NCBI RefSeq assembly: GCF_050433565.1 | Contig: NZ_JBNPWZ010000002.1 | Location: 1-64,000 of the forward strand | DNA: 64,000 bases | DNA from: Ornithinibacillus bavariensis | GTDB taxonomy: Bacteria > Bacillota > Bacilli > Bacillales > Amphibacillaceae | Direction of reading: 5' to 3' | Part shown: positions 46,395 to 55,707 of the stretch, in pieces | Layout: every line of letters begins with the position of its first letter | Numbering within the stretch: the stretch's first letter is position 1 | Position numbers and translations under genes: made by a program | The notes under the pieces: generated by a model | The model's input: only the letters and a program-made list of their open reading frames with translations | Database searches by the model: none | Told to the model about the DNA's origin: nothing

Positions 46395-48053
46395 TTGGGA
46401 AAACTATTATCAGTTTTTGCGCTTGGCGGATTAAATGAAATTGGGAAAAATATGTATGCTATCGAATATGGGAATGATATTGTACTCATTGATTGTGGAA
46501 ACAAGTTTCCAGATGAGGAGTTATTAGGAATAGATTTAATAATCCCGGATTTTTCTTATCTGGAAGAGAACAAGGAAAAGATACGAGGATTAATAGTTAC
46601 ACATGGTCATGAGGACCATATTGGTGGGGTTCCATATTTCTTAAAGAAGATTAATGTTCCTGTTTATGCTACGCGTTTTACACTAGGAGTCATCGAGATT
46701 AAGCTAAAAGAACATCGGATATTAAGGGAAAGCACGCTTTATGAAATTAATTCTGAATCAGAGGTCCAGATTGGAGAACTAACCATTAGCTTTTTTAAAG
46801 TGAATCATAGTATCCCAGATTGCCTCGGAATTGTTTTTAATACTCCAGAGGGTACTATTGTACACACCGGTGATTTTAAATTTGATCTGACTCCTGCGAA
46901 TCAGGAACGGCCTGATATCCACAAAATGGCTGCTATTGGCAATAAAGGGGTACTACTGCTGCTGTCGGAGAGTACAAATGCAGAAAGACAAGGTTTTACC
47001 CCGTCAGAGCAGATGGTTGGTGAAAACTTAGTAGGGCTATTCATGAAAGCAAAACGGAAAATTATTGTATCAACATTTGCATCTAATATAAGTCGTGTTC
47101 AGCAGATAGTTCAGGCTTCGGAAAAAACGGATCGAAAATTAGCACTTATCGGCAGATCAATGGTAAATGTAGTTAATGTGGCCATAGAACGAGGGTATTT
47201 GACGGTTCCTAAGGGGATGCTAATTGAACCGAAGGAAACGATGGAATTACCTCCAGAGAATGTAACGATATTATGTACGGGAAGCCAAGGAGAACCAGGT
47301 GCTGCACTTAGTCGTCTTTCCACTGGAAATTTTCGTGATGTAGAAATTCTTCCGGAGGATACGGTTATTCTTGCAGCTGGACCAATTCCCGGGAATGAAA
47401 AGAATATATCTACGATAATAGATAATCTTTATCAACTGGGTGCACATGTTATTTACGGTTCTGGGAGTAGCTTTGGGTTACATGTTTCTGGTCATGGTTA
47501 CCAGGAGGATCTGAAGCTAATGCTTACACTTATGAAGCCAACTTATTTTGTTCCAATACATGGTGAATATCGGATGCTACATCATCATCGGCTGCTCGCA
47601 GAGGCTATTGGTGTAAAGAGAGAAAATATATTTTTGATTAATAATGGTGATGTTATTGAGGTTGAAAACAAAATTGCCCGTTCTACCAGAACTATTCCGG
47701 TAGGTAGTACCTATGTGGATGGAATCGATGTTGGGAATATGGAATTTGTTTTACGAGATCGAAAGCACATTTCTGAAGATGGGTTGCTCATGATTATTTT
47801 ACCAATGAGTAAACCAGATGCAAAAATGCTCGCCGAGCCGGAGATAATTTCTCGTGGTTTTGTTGATAATCATTTCTCAGAACTTCGTAAAGGGATGATA
47901 GGTATTATAACTGAAACGATAGAGGAGCTTCATGCAGAGAATCGATATTCTTGGAACACTAAGAAAAAGCAAATCAAAAAGTTAATCAGCCAGTATATAA
48001 GAGAAAATACACGAAAACGACCAATGATTGTACCTATATTAATTGAGATTTGA
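46395..48053 (+). CDS. ribonuclease J family protein
   Basis: The 552-residue protein is a metallo-beta-lactamase/beta-CASP nuclease. It has THGHEDHIGG (residues 69-78), HSIPDCLGIV, VHTGDFKFD, LLSESTNAERQGF (SDST in usual RNase J), TGSQGEPGAALSRL and the metal-binding HGEYRMLHHH. RNase J degrades and matures RNA from the 5' end and as an endonuclease. The neighbours of rnjA and rnjB in Bacillus are absent here, so it may be an extra paralogue. It starts with TTG nine bases after GGGGAGG. Confidence 0.87.
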   Translation: MGKLLSVFALGGLNEIGKNMYAIEYGNDIVLIDCGNKFPDEELLGIDLIIPDFSYLEENKEKIRGLIVTHGHEDHIGGVPYFLKKINVPVYATRFTLGVIEIKLKEHRILRESTLYEINSESEVQIGELTISFFKVNHSIPDCLGIVFNTPEGTIVHTGDFKFDLTPANQERPDIHKMAAIGNKGVLLLLSESTNAERQGFTPSEQMVGENLVGLFMKAKRKIIVSTFASNISRVQQIVQASEKTDRKLALIGRSMVNVVNVAIERGYLTVPKGMLIEPKETMELPPENVTILCTGSQGEPGAALSRLSTGNFRDVEILPEDTVILAAGPIPGNEKNISTIIDNLYQLGAHVIYGSGSSFGLHVSGHGYQEDLKLMLTLMKPTYFVPIHGEYRMLHHHRLLAEAIGVKRENIFLINNGDVIEVENKIARSTRTIPVGSTYVDGIDVGNMEFVLRDRKHISEDGLLMIILPMSKPDAKMLAEPEIISRGFVDNHFSELRKGMIGIITETIEELHAENRYSWNTKKKQIKKLISQYIRENTRKRPMIVPILIEI

Positions 48054-48149
48054 CGTAGGGAGTAGTAAGAGTCACTCCTTGGAATATGTCATTTGCTGCC
48101 GAAATACATGTATGGCAATTAATAGAATGAATACGTTCAAATGTTAATT

Positions 48150-48202
48150 AGAGGGAAGAATTAGTCGCCTCATCGTAGAAGTGAATTCATCCCTCTTTAT
48201 TT
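48150..48202 (+). terminator. terminator after RNase J-like gene
   Basis: The repeat GAGGGAAGAATT / GAATTCATCCCTC, with one bulge, is followed by TTTATTTT. Confidence 0.7.
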
Positions 48203-48332
48203 TCCTATACAGAAGTTGTTTGTTGAACAAGAAATAGAAGGGTATAATAAAATTAGTGGTAAAATTTTAAATCTTTTGTAATAAATAGTGATTTATAATG
48301 TTGGATGATTCTGTATTAAAGGAGTAAATGAT

Positions 48333-48890
48333 ATGGTTAATTTAAAACATAAACCAATAATCGAAGGGGAGACAGTTATTTTAAGACCATTTAAAATGAA
48401 AGAGGATTTTCCATTTTTAGAAGAGTGTTTACAGGATTCAGAAGTTATAAAGCTAACCGGATCTACAGATGACTTTGATAAACAAGAAGTCTGGGATTGG
48501 TATAATACTAGAAATGAGCAATTAGACCGTTTGGATCTGGCTATTATTGATAAAACAACTGAAAACCTAGTTGGTGAGGTGGTAGCTAATCTGTATGATG
48601 AAGCGGAAAATAGTATGAATTTCAGAATTATGATTGGGCCAAGAGGTAGGAATCGTGGTCTTGGGACAGAAGCAACACAACTAATGGTTAATTACCTATT
48701 TCAGCATACAGATATAAATTTTATAACATTGAGTGTATTTGCTTTTAACCCTAGGGCGAAAGCAGTCTATGAAAAAGTTGGCTTTGTATTTCATAGTATT
48801 GATGAGAAGGATTTAGAATATGAAGGAGAATGGATTGATTCCATCAATATGAAGTTAACTAGGGATAATTGGATGAAGAAAATATGCTGA
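48333..48890 (+). CDS. GNAT acetyltransferase, RimJ/RimL type
   Basis: The 185-residue GNAT enzyme begins ETVILRPFKMKEDFPFL, as do ribosomal-protein acetyltransferases, and has the acetyl-CoA motif IGPRGRNRGLGTEATQL and NPRAKAVYEKVGF. It transfers acetyl from acetyl-CoA to an unknown amine. ATG follows AAAGGAG. Confidence 0.87.
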   Translation: MVNLKHKPIIEGETVILRPFKMKEDFPFLEECLQDSEVIKLTGSTDDFDKQEVWDWYNTRNEQLDRLDLAIIDKTTENLVGEVVANLYDEAENSMNFRIMIGPRGRNRGLGTEATQLMVNYLFQHTDINFITLSVFAFNPRAKAVYEKVGFVFHSIDEKDLEYEGEWIDSINMKLTRDNWMKKIC

Positions 48891-48895
48891 AATTC

Positions 48896-48920
48896 GGGGA
48901 GTGACAGGCACTCCCCTTTT
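48896..48920. terminator. terminator between convergent genes
   Basis: The hairpin GGGGAGTG / CACTCCCC is followed by TTTT on the plus strand and lies at the very ends of two convergent genes. Confidence 0.75.
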
Positions 48921-50805
48921 AGCTGTTTACAAATTCTCGTACTCTTTCAATTGCGTTTTCTACACTCTCTGTGGCTTGGAATTGTTCTAGATTGAGCGTG
49001 TTAGAGAATTTTTTCACATCGTTATCTGACTTTCTTAACGTGATATGCTTTAGATTAAATTTTGTAGGTGAGTCTATACCACACGATGCTCCGAGCATGA
49101 ATAAACCTTCTCGCATAGTAGTTAAATAATTGGCCGTGCGGAATCTTTTTTCCTCAACTGCTAATCCTGCTTCAAGATGTGGTAAATGTGAGGTAATCCC
49201 AACTGGACAAAGATTCGTGTGGCATTTTCCAGCATTAATACATCCCACCGTATTCATTGCAGCTCTTGCAACATAGATTAAATCTGCTCCGAGAGATAGT
49301 GCGGTAGCCATTTTATTTGCGGTAGCTAACATTCCAGAAGCGATTATTTTGATATTGTCCCGTATCCCATATCTACGTAATGTTTGATCCAATATTAGAA
49401 TACCAGAGAAAATCGGTAAACCAAGTCCATCTGCCATTTCCTGATAGGTAGCCCCAGTACCACCTTCTGCACCATCAATTGATATAAAGTCTGGTGTGTC
49501 ACCAGTCTCTTTTATATGAATTGCTAGTTCATCGAAGGAGTGATCATCACCGGCAACTACCTTGATTCCTACAGGTTTTCCAGTAATCTTCTGCCAGTGG
49601 GTGATTAATTTAAACAAACCTTCCATATCTGAAAACAATGGGAATCGATTCGGACTTTCTACATCTTTCCCCATCTCTACTCCTCTTATCTCGGCAATTT
49701 CTTTTGTGATCTTTTCTTTAGGCAATTTTCCACCACGAACCTTTGCTCCTTGCGCAAGTTTAATTTCAATTGCCTTAACCTCTGGACGGAGTGCATTTTT
49801 TAGGAAAGTTTCTTCACAGTATTTTCCATCCTTCCGTGCGCCGAATAAGCCAGAACCTACTTGGAAGATTAGGTCTGCTCCTTTTTCTTCTAGAACCCCT
49901 TTTTCAAGTAGATCTTGAACGGTTACTTTAGCATGATCGCCAAATTTTTTTTCAAGCTCAAAATTAGAAGCGTGCGGATATTCTTTTATATACGAAAAAA
50001 TCTTCCTACTTAATCGCTCTGAAGGCACCATAGCTCCTTCGACAATGCGGTATACCTTTGAAAGATGATAAGGGGAAATACCACCTTCCCCAGTATTCAT
50101 AAAGCTTCCCCCACTAATGGCTACCCCTTGAGATAACGCTTTCACTGCACTTTTGGAAAGAGCCCCATAGCTCATAGCAGAGATTCCGATTAGACCTTTT
50201 ACTTTAAACGGATGTTCACGTTCTCTTCCAATAACAACACTATCGTCTTGGGTTAAGTGCCATGGCTTGATTATCTTTTGGTTTCTTTTTTCTTTTCTAC
50301 TAGTAATGGACTCATTTATTATTTGATACGTGTATGTAGTGATAGGTGAAGAATTATCAACCTGTAACTCATCAACATTTAACGGAAACATGGAATTAGA
50401 TAAATAGAAGTCTGTTTTACTAAAATCCTTCTTCGAACCGAACCCAATTACTGTGTTAGCATATTTACCAGCTTTTGCAATTGTTTCCTGTGTATCCCGG
50501 TCAATAGGTCTACCTTCCTTATCATTTAAGAACCAATATTGCCTGAACTCGGGACCAATCATTTCAAAAATGTACCTCAGTCTGCCTAACAGTGGATGTG
50601 TTTTTAAAATTGAATGCTGATTTTGATACTTGTCTTTAAGATATAAATAGATAAGAAGTAATATTAGACCGTAAAATAAAATAAAAGGCAAAACCTTTAA
50701 AAAGGAAATAATGACTGACAGACAAAACACCCCATCTCGGAAAATTTTAAGATAATTACCAACTCTCATTGTATCAAAATTATTTAAAAAAGGAAGAGGT
50801 GCCAA
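48919..50805 (-). CDS. membrane-anchored FMN glutamate-synthase-domain protein
   Basis: The protein (up to 628 residues) is of the stand-alone GltB2-domain type such as B. subtilis YerD. After an N-terminal membrane helix (~35-58) it has the FMN barrel (ISAMSYGALSKSAVKALS, TGEGGISPYH, DGAEGGTGATYQEM) and the 3Fe-4S cysteines in CINAGKCHTNLCPVG. The ammonia-producing glutaminase domain of true glutamate synthase is absent, so the reaction is uncertain. The start is unsure: TTG at 50805, ATG at 50769 and a later GTG all lack a clear ribosome site. Confidence 0.83.
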   Translation of the reverse strand: MAPLPFLNNFDTMRVGNYLKIFRDGVFCLSVIISFLKVLPFILFYGLILLLIYLYLKDKYQNQHSILKTHPLLGRLRYIFEMIGPEFRQYWFLNDKEGRPIDRDTQETIAKAGKYANTVIGFGSKKDFSKTDFYLSNSMFPLNVDELQVDNSSPITTYTYQIINESITSRKEKRNQKIIKPWHLTQDDSVVIGREREHPFKVKGLIGISAMSYGALSKSAVKALSQGVAISGGSFMNTGEGGISPYHLSKVYRIVEGAMVPSERLSRKIFSYIKEYPHASNFELEKKFGDHAKVTVQDLLEKGVLEEKGADLIFQVGSGLFGARKDGKYCEETFLKNALRPEVKAIEIKLAQGAKVRGGKLPKEKITKEIAEIRGVEMGKDVESPNRFPLFSDMEGLFKLITHWQKITGKPVGIKVVAGDDHSFDELAIHIKETGDTPDFISIDGAEGGTGATYQEMADGLGLPIFSGILILDQTLRRYGIRDNIKIIASGMLATANKMATALSLGADLIYVARAAMNTVGCINAGKCHTNLCPVGITSHLPHLEAGLAVEEKRFRTANYLTTMREGLFMLGASCGIDSPTKFNLKHITLRKSDNDVKKFSNTLNLEQFQATESVENAIERVREFVNS

Positions 50806-50890
50806 GCACTTCTATCTTTTTGTCATTTATTGTCGAAACGGGGATGTGTAACAGTTCCCTATGAAAGAATAGAAACCGCCTGAAATAATG

Positions 50891-50948
50891 AATGGTACTA
50901 ACCTCCGAGGTAGAGTAGTATATCTAACTTTCGGTGGTTAGTACCATT
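50891..50948. repeat. strong 13-bp inverted repeat without T-tract
   Basis: AATGGTACTAACC at 50891-50903 pairs perfectly with GGTTAGTACCATT at 50936-50948, and an inner CCGA/TCGG pair extends the stem. No T-run follows on either strand, so a plain terminator is unlikely. It lies 86 bases upstream of the GltB2-domain gene start, within its leader. Confidence 0.7.
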
Positions 50949-51038
50949 TCATATGCTTCTATTGTTTTGTGAAATAATTCCTACTATTAATTCGTATTGA
51001 GAATTAAAAATAAAGAATTCAACTCGACAACGTTCAAA

Positions 51039-54000
51039 CTACTTCAGGAATTTTTCAGTTCCAAAACAAATCTGTTCTAGATCCTGTTGTGCATCACTTG
51101 CAATTGCTTCATCAGTAAAAATATAGAAGCTTGGTGTAGTGAATTGTGTTTTGCCCGATGGGATTGTTAGTTTTTCTTCATTAGCATACAGTAATACTTC
51201 TTTATTTATATATGCTTCTCGATTAGATTTTTTCGAATTAGAAATGACGTGTAACTGTTCGTTACGATTTTTACAGCCAATTAGGATATTGCGTTCTACA
51301 GTGAAGTCATTTTCATCCTTACCGGCGACTAACTTAGTCCAATTACCAGCTTGATTTTGGAATTTTGCCCAATTATCCTCTATGGTAGCTCCTGGCATAA
51401 AGAATCCATCTGTTATCCATGCTTTGTTGTTTAAGAGCTTCCCAGTCTCTTGCTGAACTTCAGATACATGGCATAAGACCGGAGTACCTGGTAACGTGAG
51501 AAAGTACTGATGAAACTTCAGCCCTTTGTAATCGTCATTCTCTACAATGGAAGTAGACAATTTAATGCCTTGCCAATGATTCCCTTTGTTATCTATTAAG
51601 CTAGTAAAGCTTGCTATTGTTTTCTCCTTTGCAAGGGAATAGGGCCTGATAGCAGCTAATCCACTTGTTATTCCTCCAGACCAAGGATTCCACCATAATT
51701 TTGGTCCGGGATTAGGAAATGATGTATTTAACCATTCATGACCTTGGTAGCTTAAGGAATGTAGTGCTGGGAAAAAATTAGGTGAGGCTTTGAACTGAAT
51801 AACCCCATTATCTATTTTCCATGTTTCTAAACCATTTTCTTGAACAATAGCTTCTTTCAGCTTACTATTCAATGAGCGAATAACTACTGTTTCCCTTTCA
51901 ACATTAGCAGCATCTAGATTTGCTTTAAGCTTTAGTGTTGAAATGGATGGCGATTTACTTAAGTCTATTTCTGTAACCCATTTTGTATGTTGTTCTTCAC
52001 GATTAAACTTGGCAGTTGCTATATCATTTTCAGAACGAAATAGGGAAATTGCCAATTCACCATGTAAAAAATTGGATTTATAGTCAGTAACCTGAATAAC
52101 TGCTTTTTCCCCTTGAACAAATGGATTAGAATTCTGTAATGAAATATTTAAATGGTCTATTGTTTTTTCTATAGGGTTATTATTAGATTGCCTTGCAAAA
52201 GCTCGAAAGCTCTCTAAATCATGGAATGCCCCAATTGAAAAATAATGCGAATTTGTTCTAGCAATGCTTCTTTCATTAATGTGTCCGAGATTATGCTCAA
52301 AATAGCTAAACCAGTTACCAAAGTGTATGCTATCATTTTCGTGCCAGCACATTCCAAGCGGATTACTATCCTTTTTAACAAAAATCCAATTCTCGCTAAC
52401 CTGTTTTTCATTCCAATAGTGATACGAGTTACCAATTGAATCATCCAATTCAATAATCTTCCCACGATAAGGGATTAATGCTTTTTCTAAATCAAAAATA
52501 ATGGATTGGCTGAACCATATCGGTTGTTCGATTGGAACATCTAATGAATTCTCTACCTCATAGTAGTTTTCAACAAGACCTTCACCGAATAGCTTTATTA
52601 CATAATGTAATTGGAGACCTGGAAAAGCTGTCAGTTCGTACGAGATTTTCGCTCCGATATAGCCCATTCCCTCAAAAAATTCTTTTGCAACTGGTTTTGC
52701 CTTTGAAATTTCTTCTGAATATGGCTTACCGACTTTAGGTGTCATTAGAACAATTGCTTCATCATTTTTCTTTCGGCCTATTTGAATAGTGTTCCCATCT
52801 TTTATGAGAGAGGCAAAATATTGACCATTGAACAATTGAATTCTATCCTGGTCTTCTCCATGAAACCGTGCACCAATGCCTCTTAATGGAATCCCAATTT
52901 GTTTGTTAAAATGAATTTCTTCACCGTTTTCTTTTATTGCTTTAAGCTCCAGCTTCGCATCATAGTAGCCATGAGACTTCGTTACAAATTCAAATGGGAT
53001 TGATATTCTTTCCTTTGCTTCTAATTTAGTAGCAAATTGCTGTGATTTTAGATGGATAAGTGGCGATTCAGGAAACACCATCTCGAATTGAACTTTTTCT
53101 GGAAAGTTATTTTTTAGGTCTAAATAAAAGACGTTTTGTTGATCAATGAATGATAAATCTTCAAGCACATGAGCTTCTAGCTGGGCAGGATATTTCGGTA
53201 ATATACCCACCTTAAAGATTGCCTCTTTTCCATTGATATGAACAGTAGCTTGCACAGCTGGATGTGTGTGAAAGGTATTTTGCTCTTCATCAATTGCACC
53301 AACATAGAAGGTACCAATAACTTCTTCCATACCCGTAACATCCATTGATTTTTCAAGTTTAAAATCTATATTCTTGTCGTTTACACCATTTAATGATACA
53401 TGAAGAGGTTTACCTGTTTTGTTTTCTATTTTATAACGAATAGAATAGTGTTCGCCAAATACGAGCTGATGTTGATCGACATGCGCAGAAATTAAATAAT
53501 CATCTGTTTCAATCAGACGAATTCCCCTTCCAGTGCGTTCAAATTCAATCCGAAGTTGTGTTTTTTCTTTTTCCCATAAGTATTCATAGTAATGAAAGTC
53601 GTTTTCTACCCTACCATCTGGCTTCACTTCAATTTTTCTAGTACTAATATCATACCAATTAACATCATGGAAGAAATCTTTCACTGCCTCTGTATGTAAT
53701 ACCGTTGGCATGAAATTCATTAAATGTGTCGTATCGTCTCTATCCTCCCAGAAGAATCCGCATTTTTTATAGAGAGGAACAGCTTTTGTATTCCCAGACC
53801 ATGTATATAAATCAAGTCTTGGCCATTTTAAGTCGATTGTTTCCTGTAATGCGGTTAAGAGTAATTTCTTCCCAATTTTCTTTCCATGGTAATCATCTCG
53901 AACGTTTAAAAGTGGAATATATAATGCGCCTTCATCATCGCGATATTCACTAAATCCACAATATCCAACAACCCTTTCTCCTTCTAGAGCAAGGAATGTG

Positions 54001-54149
54001 TGAATATTAGTTGAGTTCCTTTCACGGTGTAGAATCGTTTCCTCTGTATCTACGGTGTTTGCTCCACCCCAGCCATCTCTACTATGGTTCCACATATCCG
54101 CAACCTTTGCAGCGTAACTGTCATCGTATTTGATAATCTTGATGTCCAT
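51039..54149 (-). CDS. GNAT acetyltransferase fused to a large beta-rich domain
   Basis: The 1036-residue protein has an N-terminal GNAT domain (1-~155: FLALEGERVVGYCGF, VRDDYHGKKIGKKLL, NTKAVPLYKKCGF). The following ~880 residues are beta-rich, with immunoglobulin-like stretches (~190-400) and parts like carbohydrate-active beta-sandwich domains (FNGQYFASLIKDG, LWWNPWSGGI, TLPGTPVLCHVSE). There is no signal peptide. The start is the ATG at 54149 after GGGAGATG. Standard GNAT proteins have 150-200 residues, so this is a real fusion. Its role is unknown; a link to acetylated sugar is inference. Confidence 0.8.
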   Translation of the reverse strand: MDIKIIKYDDSYAAKVADMWNHSRDGWGGANTVDTEETILHRERNSTNIHTFLALEGERVVGYCGFSEYRDDEGALYIPLLNVRDDYHGKKIGKKLLLTALQETIDLKWPRLDLYTWSGNTKAVPLYKKCGFFWEDRDDTTHLMNFMPTVLHTEAVKDFFHDVNWYDISTRKIEVKPDGRVENDFHYYEYLWEKEKTQLRIEFERTGRGIRLIETDDYLISAHVDQHQLVFGEHYSIRYKIENKTGKPLHVSLNGVNDKNIDFKLEKSMDVTGMEEVIGTFYVGAIDEEQNTFHTHPAVQATVHINGKEAIFKVGILPKYPAQLEAHVLEDLSFIDQQNVFYLDLKNNFPEKVQFEMVFPESPLIHLKSQQFATKLEAKERISIPFEFVTKSHGYYDAKLELKAIKENGEEIHFNKQIGIPLRGIGARFHGEDQDRIQLFNGQYFASLIKDGNTIQIGRKKNDEAIVLMTPKVGKPYSEEISKAKPVAKEFFEGMGYIGAKISYELTAFPGLQLHYVIKLFGEGLVENYYEVENSLDVPIEQPIWFSQSIIFDLEKALIPYRGKIIELDDSIGNSYHYWNEKQVSENWIFVKKDSNPLGMCWHENDSIHFGNWFSYFEHNLGHINERSIARTNSHYFSIGAFHDLESFRAFARQSNNNPIEKTIDHLNISLQNSNPFVQGEKAVIQVTDYKSNFLHGELAISLFRSENDIATAKFNREEQHTKWVTEIDLSKSPSISTLKLKANLDAANVERETVVIRSLNSKLKEAIVQENGLETWKIDNGVIQFKASPNFFPALHSLSYQGHEWLNTSFPNPGPKLWWNPWSGGITSGLAAIRPYSLAKEKTIASFTSLIDNKGNHWQGIKLSTSIVENDDYKGLKFHQYFLTLPGTPVLCHVSEVQQETGKLLNNKAWITDGFFMPGATIEDNWAKFQNQAGNWTKLVAGKDENDFTVERNILIGCKNRNEQLHVISNSKKSNREAYINKEVLLYANEEKLTIPSGKTQFTTPSFYIFTDEAIASDAQQDLEQICFGTEKFLK

Positions 54150-54297
54150 TGTTTCATCTCCCTTTACCTTCAGAATTTCAAATCTGATCGATTCTTCAAT
54201 CATACTAACTATTGGAAAGCATGGCAGAGAATAAGAGTACTATGTTACTAAAATACCTTTCTCTTTCTACCAATACATGGTTAATTTTCTACCAAAA

Positions 54298-54330
54298 AAA
54301 GAACCATTCGTAATTGGAATGGTCCTTTAA
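54298..54330 (-). terminator. second terminator of the small-peptide unit
   Basis: On the minus strand AGGACCATTCC / GAATGGTTCT is followed by TTTTTTT. Confidence 0.7.
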
Positions 54331-54381
54331 ATGAAAATACATATTTCTACTAAAATAGCCACCTAAAGTAGAGTAGAAAAT

Positions 54382-54415
54382 AAAAAACCATAGAATATAT
54401 CATACATTCTATGGT
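54382..54415 (-). terminator. terminator of the small-peptide unit
   Basis: On the minus strand ACCATAGAAT / ATTCTATGGT is followed by TTTTTATTTT. It lies 36 bases after the stop of the 24-aa frame. Confidence 0.85.
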
Positions 54416-54450
54416 CTATAGTCAGTAAAATTTAAATAAACTAAACAGGT

Positions 54451-54525
54451 TTAACATGACACATAGGTTGTATGAAGCAAATAATTAAATTTAGCCATTT
54501 TGATCACATTATTAAACTTAACCAT
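54451..54525 (-). CDS. 24-residue peptide gene with own promoter and terminator
   Basis: The frame encodes MVKFNNVIKMAKFNYLLHTT followed by YVSC. The ATG lies nine bases after GGGAGG. A consensus promoter (54570-54598) and two terminators surround it, so it is a full transcription unit. The N-terminal half is basic and amphipathic and the last residue is Cys. A 10-base stretch covering part of the Shine-Dalgarno (AGGTTGTATG, 54537-54528) is perfectly complementary to CATACAACCT in the 3' coding part (54474-54465), so the message could hide its own ribosome site. It may be a regulated peptide, a leader or a type I toxin-like product; none is shown. Confidence 0.65.
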   Translation of the reverse strand: MVKFNNVIKMAKFNYLLHTTYVSC

Positions 54526-54569
54526 AGCATACAACCTCCCGTTAAATTCTGAATATTTTATCCTCTATT

Positions 54570-54598
54570 ATTATATAGAATGTTTTTACTTTTGTAAA
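54570..54598 (-). promoter_or_regulatory. sigma-A promoter of the 24-aa peptide gene
   Basis: On the minus strand TTTACA (54598-54593), exactly 17 bases and TATAAT (54575-54570) form a near-consensus promoter about 45 bases before the start codon. Confidence 0.8.
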
Positions 54599-54868
54599 CC
54601 CTAATATTTTTGTATGTAGCTTGGGTTTGACGTATCATATAAGAAATTAAGTAAGCTAGAGAGGAGATCTACACTTCGGGTTATTACATAAAATATATTG
54701 ATCTAATCAGATATTTCAACAGCTTTTTGAAGATAAGGTCAGGCTTCTTCATCATTTGTTAAAGTGATTATTTCCTAATACGTTAGAAAATGGCACATGT
54801 TAATAGGATGAATAGAGCCCTCCTTAAAAAAGTGAAGTAAAATATAAAATTAGAAAAGTGGGGTAAAT

Positions 54869-55564
54869 ATGTTACTTGAAGTTATTGTTCAAACAGTAGA
54901 AGAAGCAATAGAAGCTGAGAGGTTAGGAGCTGACAGGCTTGAATTAGTTTCTGGTATAGGAGAAGGAGGACTAACCCCTAGTTACGGAACAATTAAACAG
55001 GTACTAAAAAGTGTATCCATACCAGTACAAATTATGATTCGGCCACATAGCTATCATTTTCATTATAGTTCTAGTGACTTAGATACGATGTATGAAGATG
55101 TTAATAACATAATTTCGCTTGGAGGTACTGGTATTGTATTCGGTGCACTCCACAAAGATAACACAATCAATGAGGAAGCATTGAAAAATATTATTCAACT
55201 CTCTCCAGAGTTAGACATCACATTTCACCGTGCATTTGATGAGGTGTCTTCCCAAGAGGCTGCTTATCTTATCCTAAATCGATTCAAACAAAATGTTCGT
55301 CGTATTTTAACTTCAGGTGGGAAAGCAAATTGTGAAGACGGGAAGAACAGCTTAAAAAGATTAGTTGACTTATCAGATAGACTTCAAGGTCCTAAGATTC
55401 TGCCAGGATCAGGACTAACGAGTACTAATATCGAATGGATTCATCAAGCTGTAGGTGCAGAGCAATATCATTTTGGAAAGTCATTGCGAACGGATCAATC
55501 CTTCGCAAAGGGTTTTGATAAACTAGCATTTGATAAAATAATTAAATTTAAATCCTCACAGTAA
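54869..55564 (+). CDS. cutC: CutC family protein
   Basis: The 231-residue protein is a CutC-family TIM barrel. It has RLGADRLELVSGIGEGGLTP, VQIMIRPHSYHFHYS, ITFHRAFDEV and RILTSGGK, all typical. CutC was linked to copper homeostasis, but its biochemical role is unclear. ATG follows AAAGTGGGG. It is a single-gene unit. Confidence 0.92.
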   Translation: MLLEVIVQTVEEAIEAERLGADRLELVSGIGEGGLTPSYGTIKQVLKSVSIPVQIMIRPHSYHFHYSSSDLDTMYEDVNNIISLGGTGIVFGALHKDNTINEEALKNIIQLSPELDITFHRAFDEVSSQEAAYLILNRFKQNVRRILTSGGKANCEDGKNSLKRLVDLSDRLQGPKILPGSGLTSTNIEWIHQAVGAEQYHFGKSLRTDQSFAKGFDKLAFDKIIKFKSSQ

Positions 55565-55566
55565 TT

Positions 55567-55600
55567 GCCTAAATCTAAACTAGATTTGGGCTTTTCTATT
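55567..55600 (+). terminator. terminator after cutC
   Basis: The hairpin GCCTAAATCT / AGATTTGGGC is followed by TTTTCTATT. Confidence 0.8.
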
Positions 55601-55707
55601 TTGCGTACAATTAGTACTTAATTCATTTATGGTAAAATAGATAACAGTTATAAGAAAATTCATGCATTTAAAAGTGTAGGGGTTAGAGATGTTAGGGGGA
55701 AGATATT

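Noticed and set aside
46148..46504. 118-codon minus-strand frame across the bce terminator
   Set aside because: It crosses a terminator and two real gene ends and lacks a ribosome site.
51139..53953. Plus-strand frames opposite the acetyltransferase fusion
   Set aside because: Short shadows of one long, clearly coding minus-strand gene.
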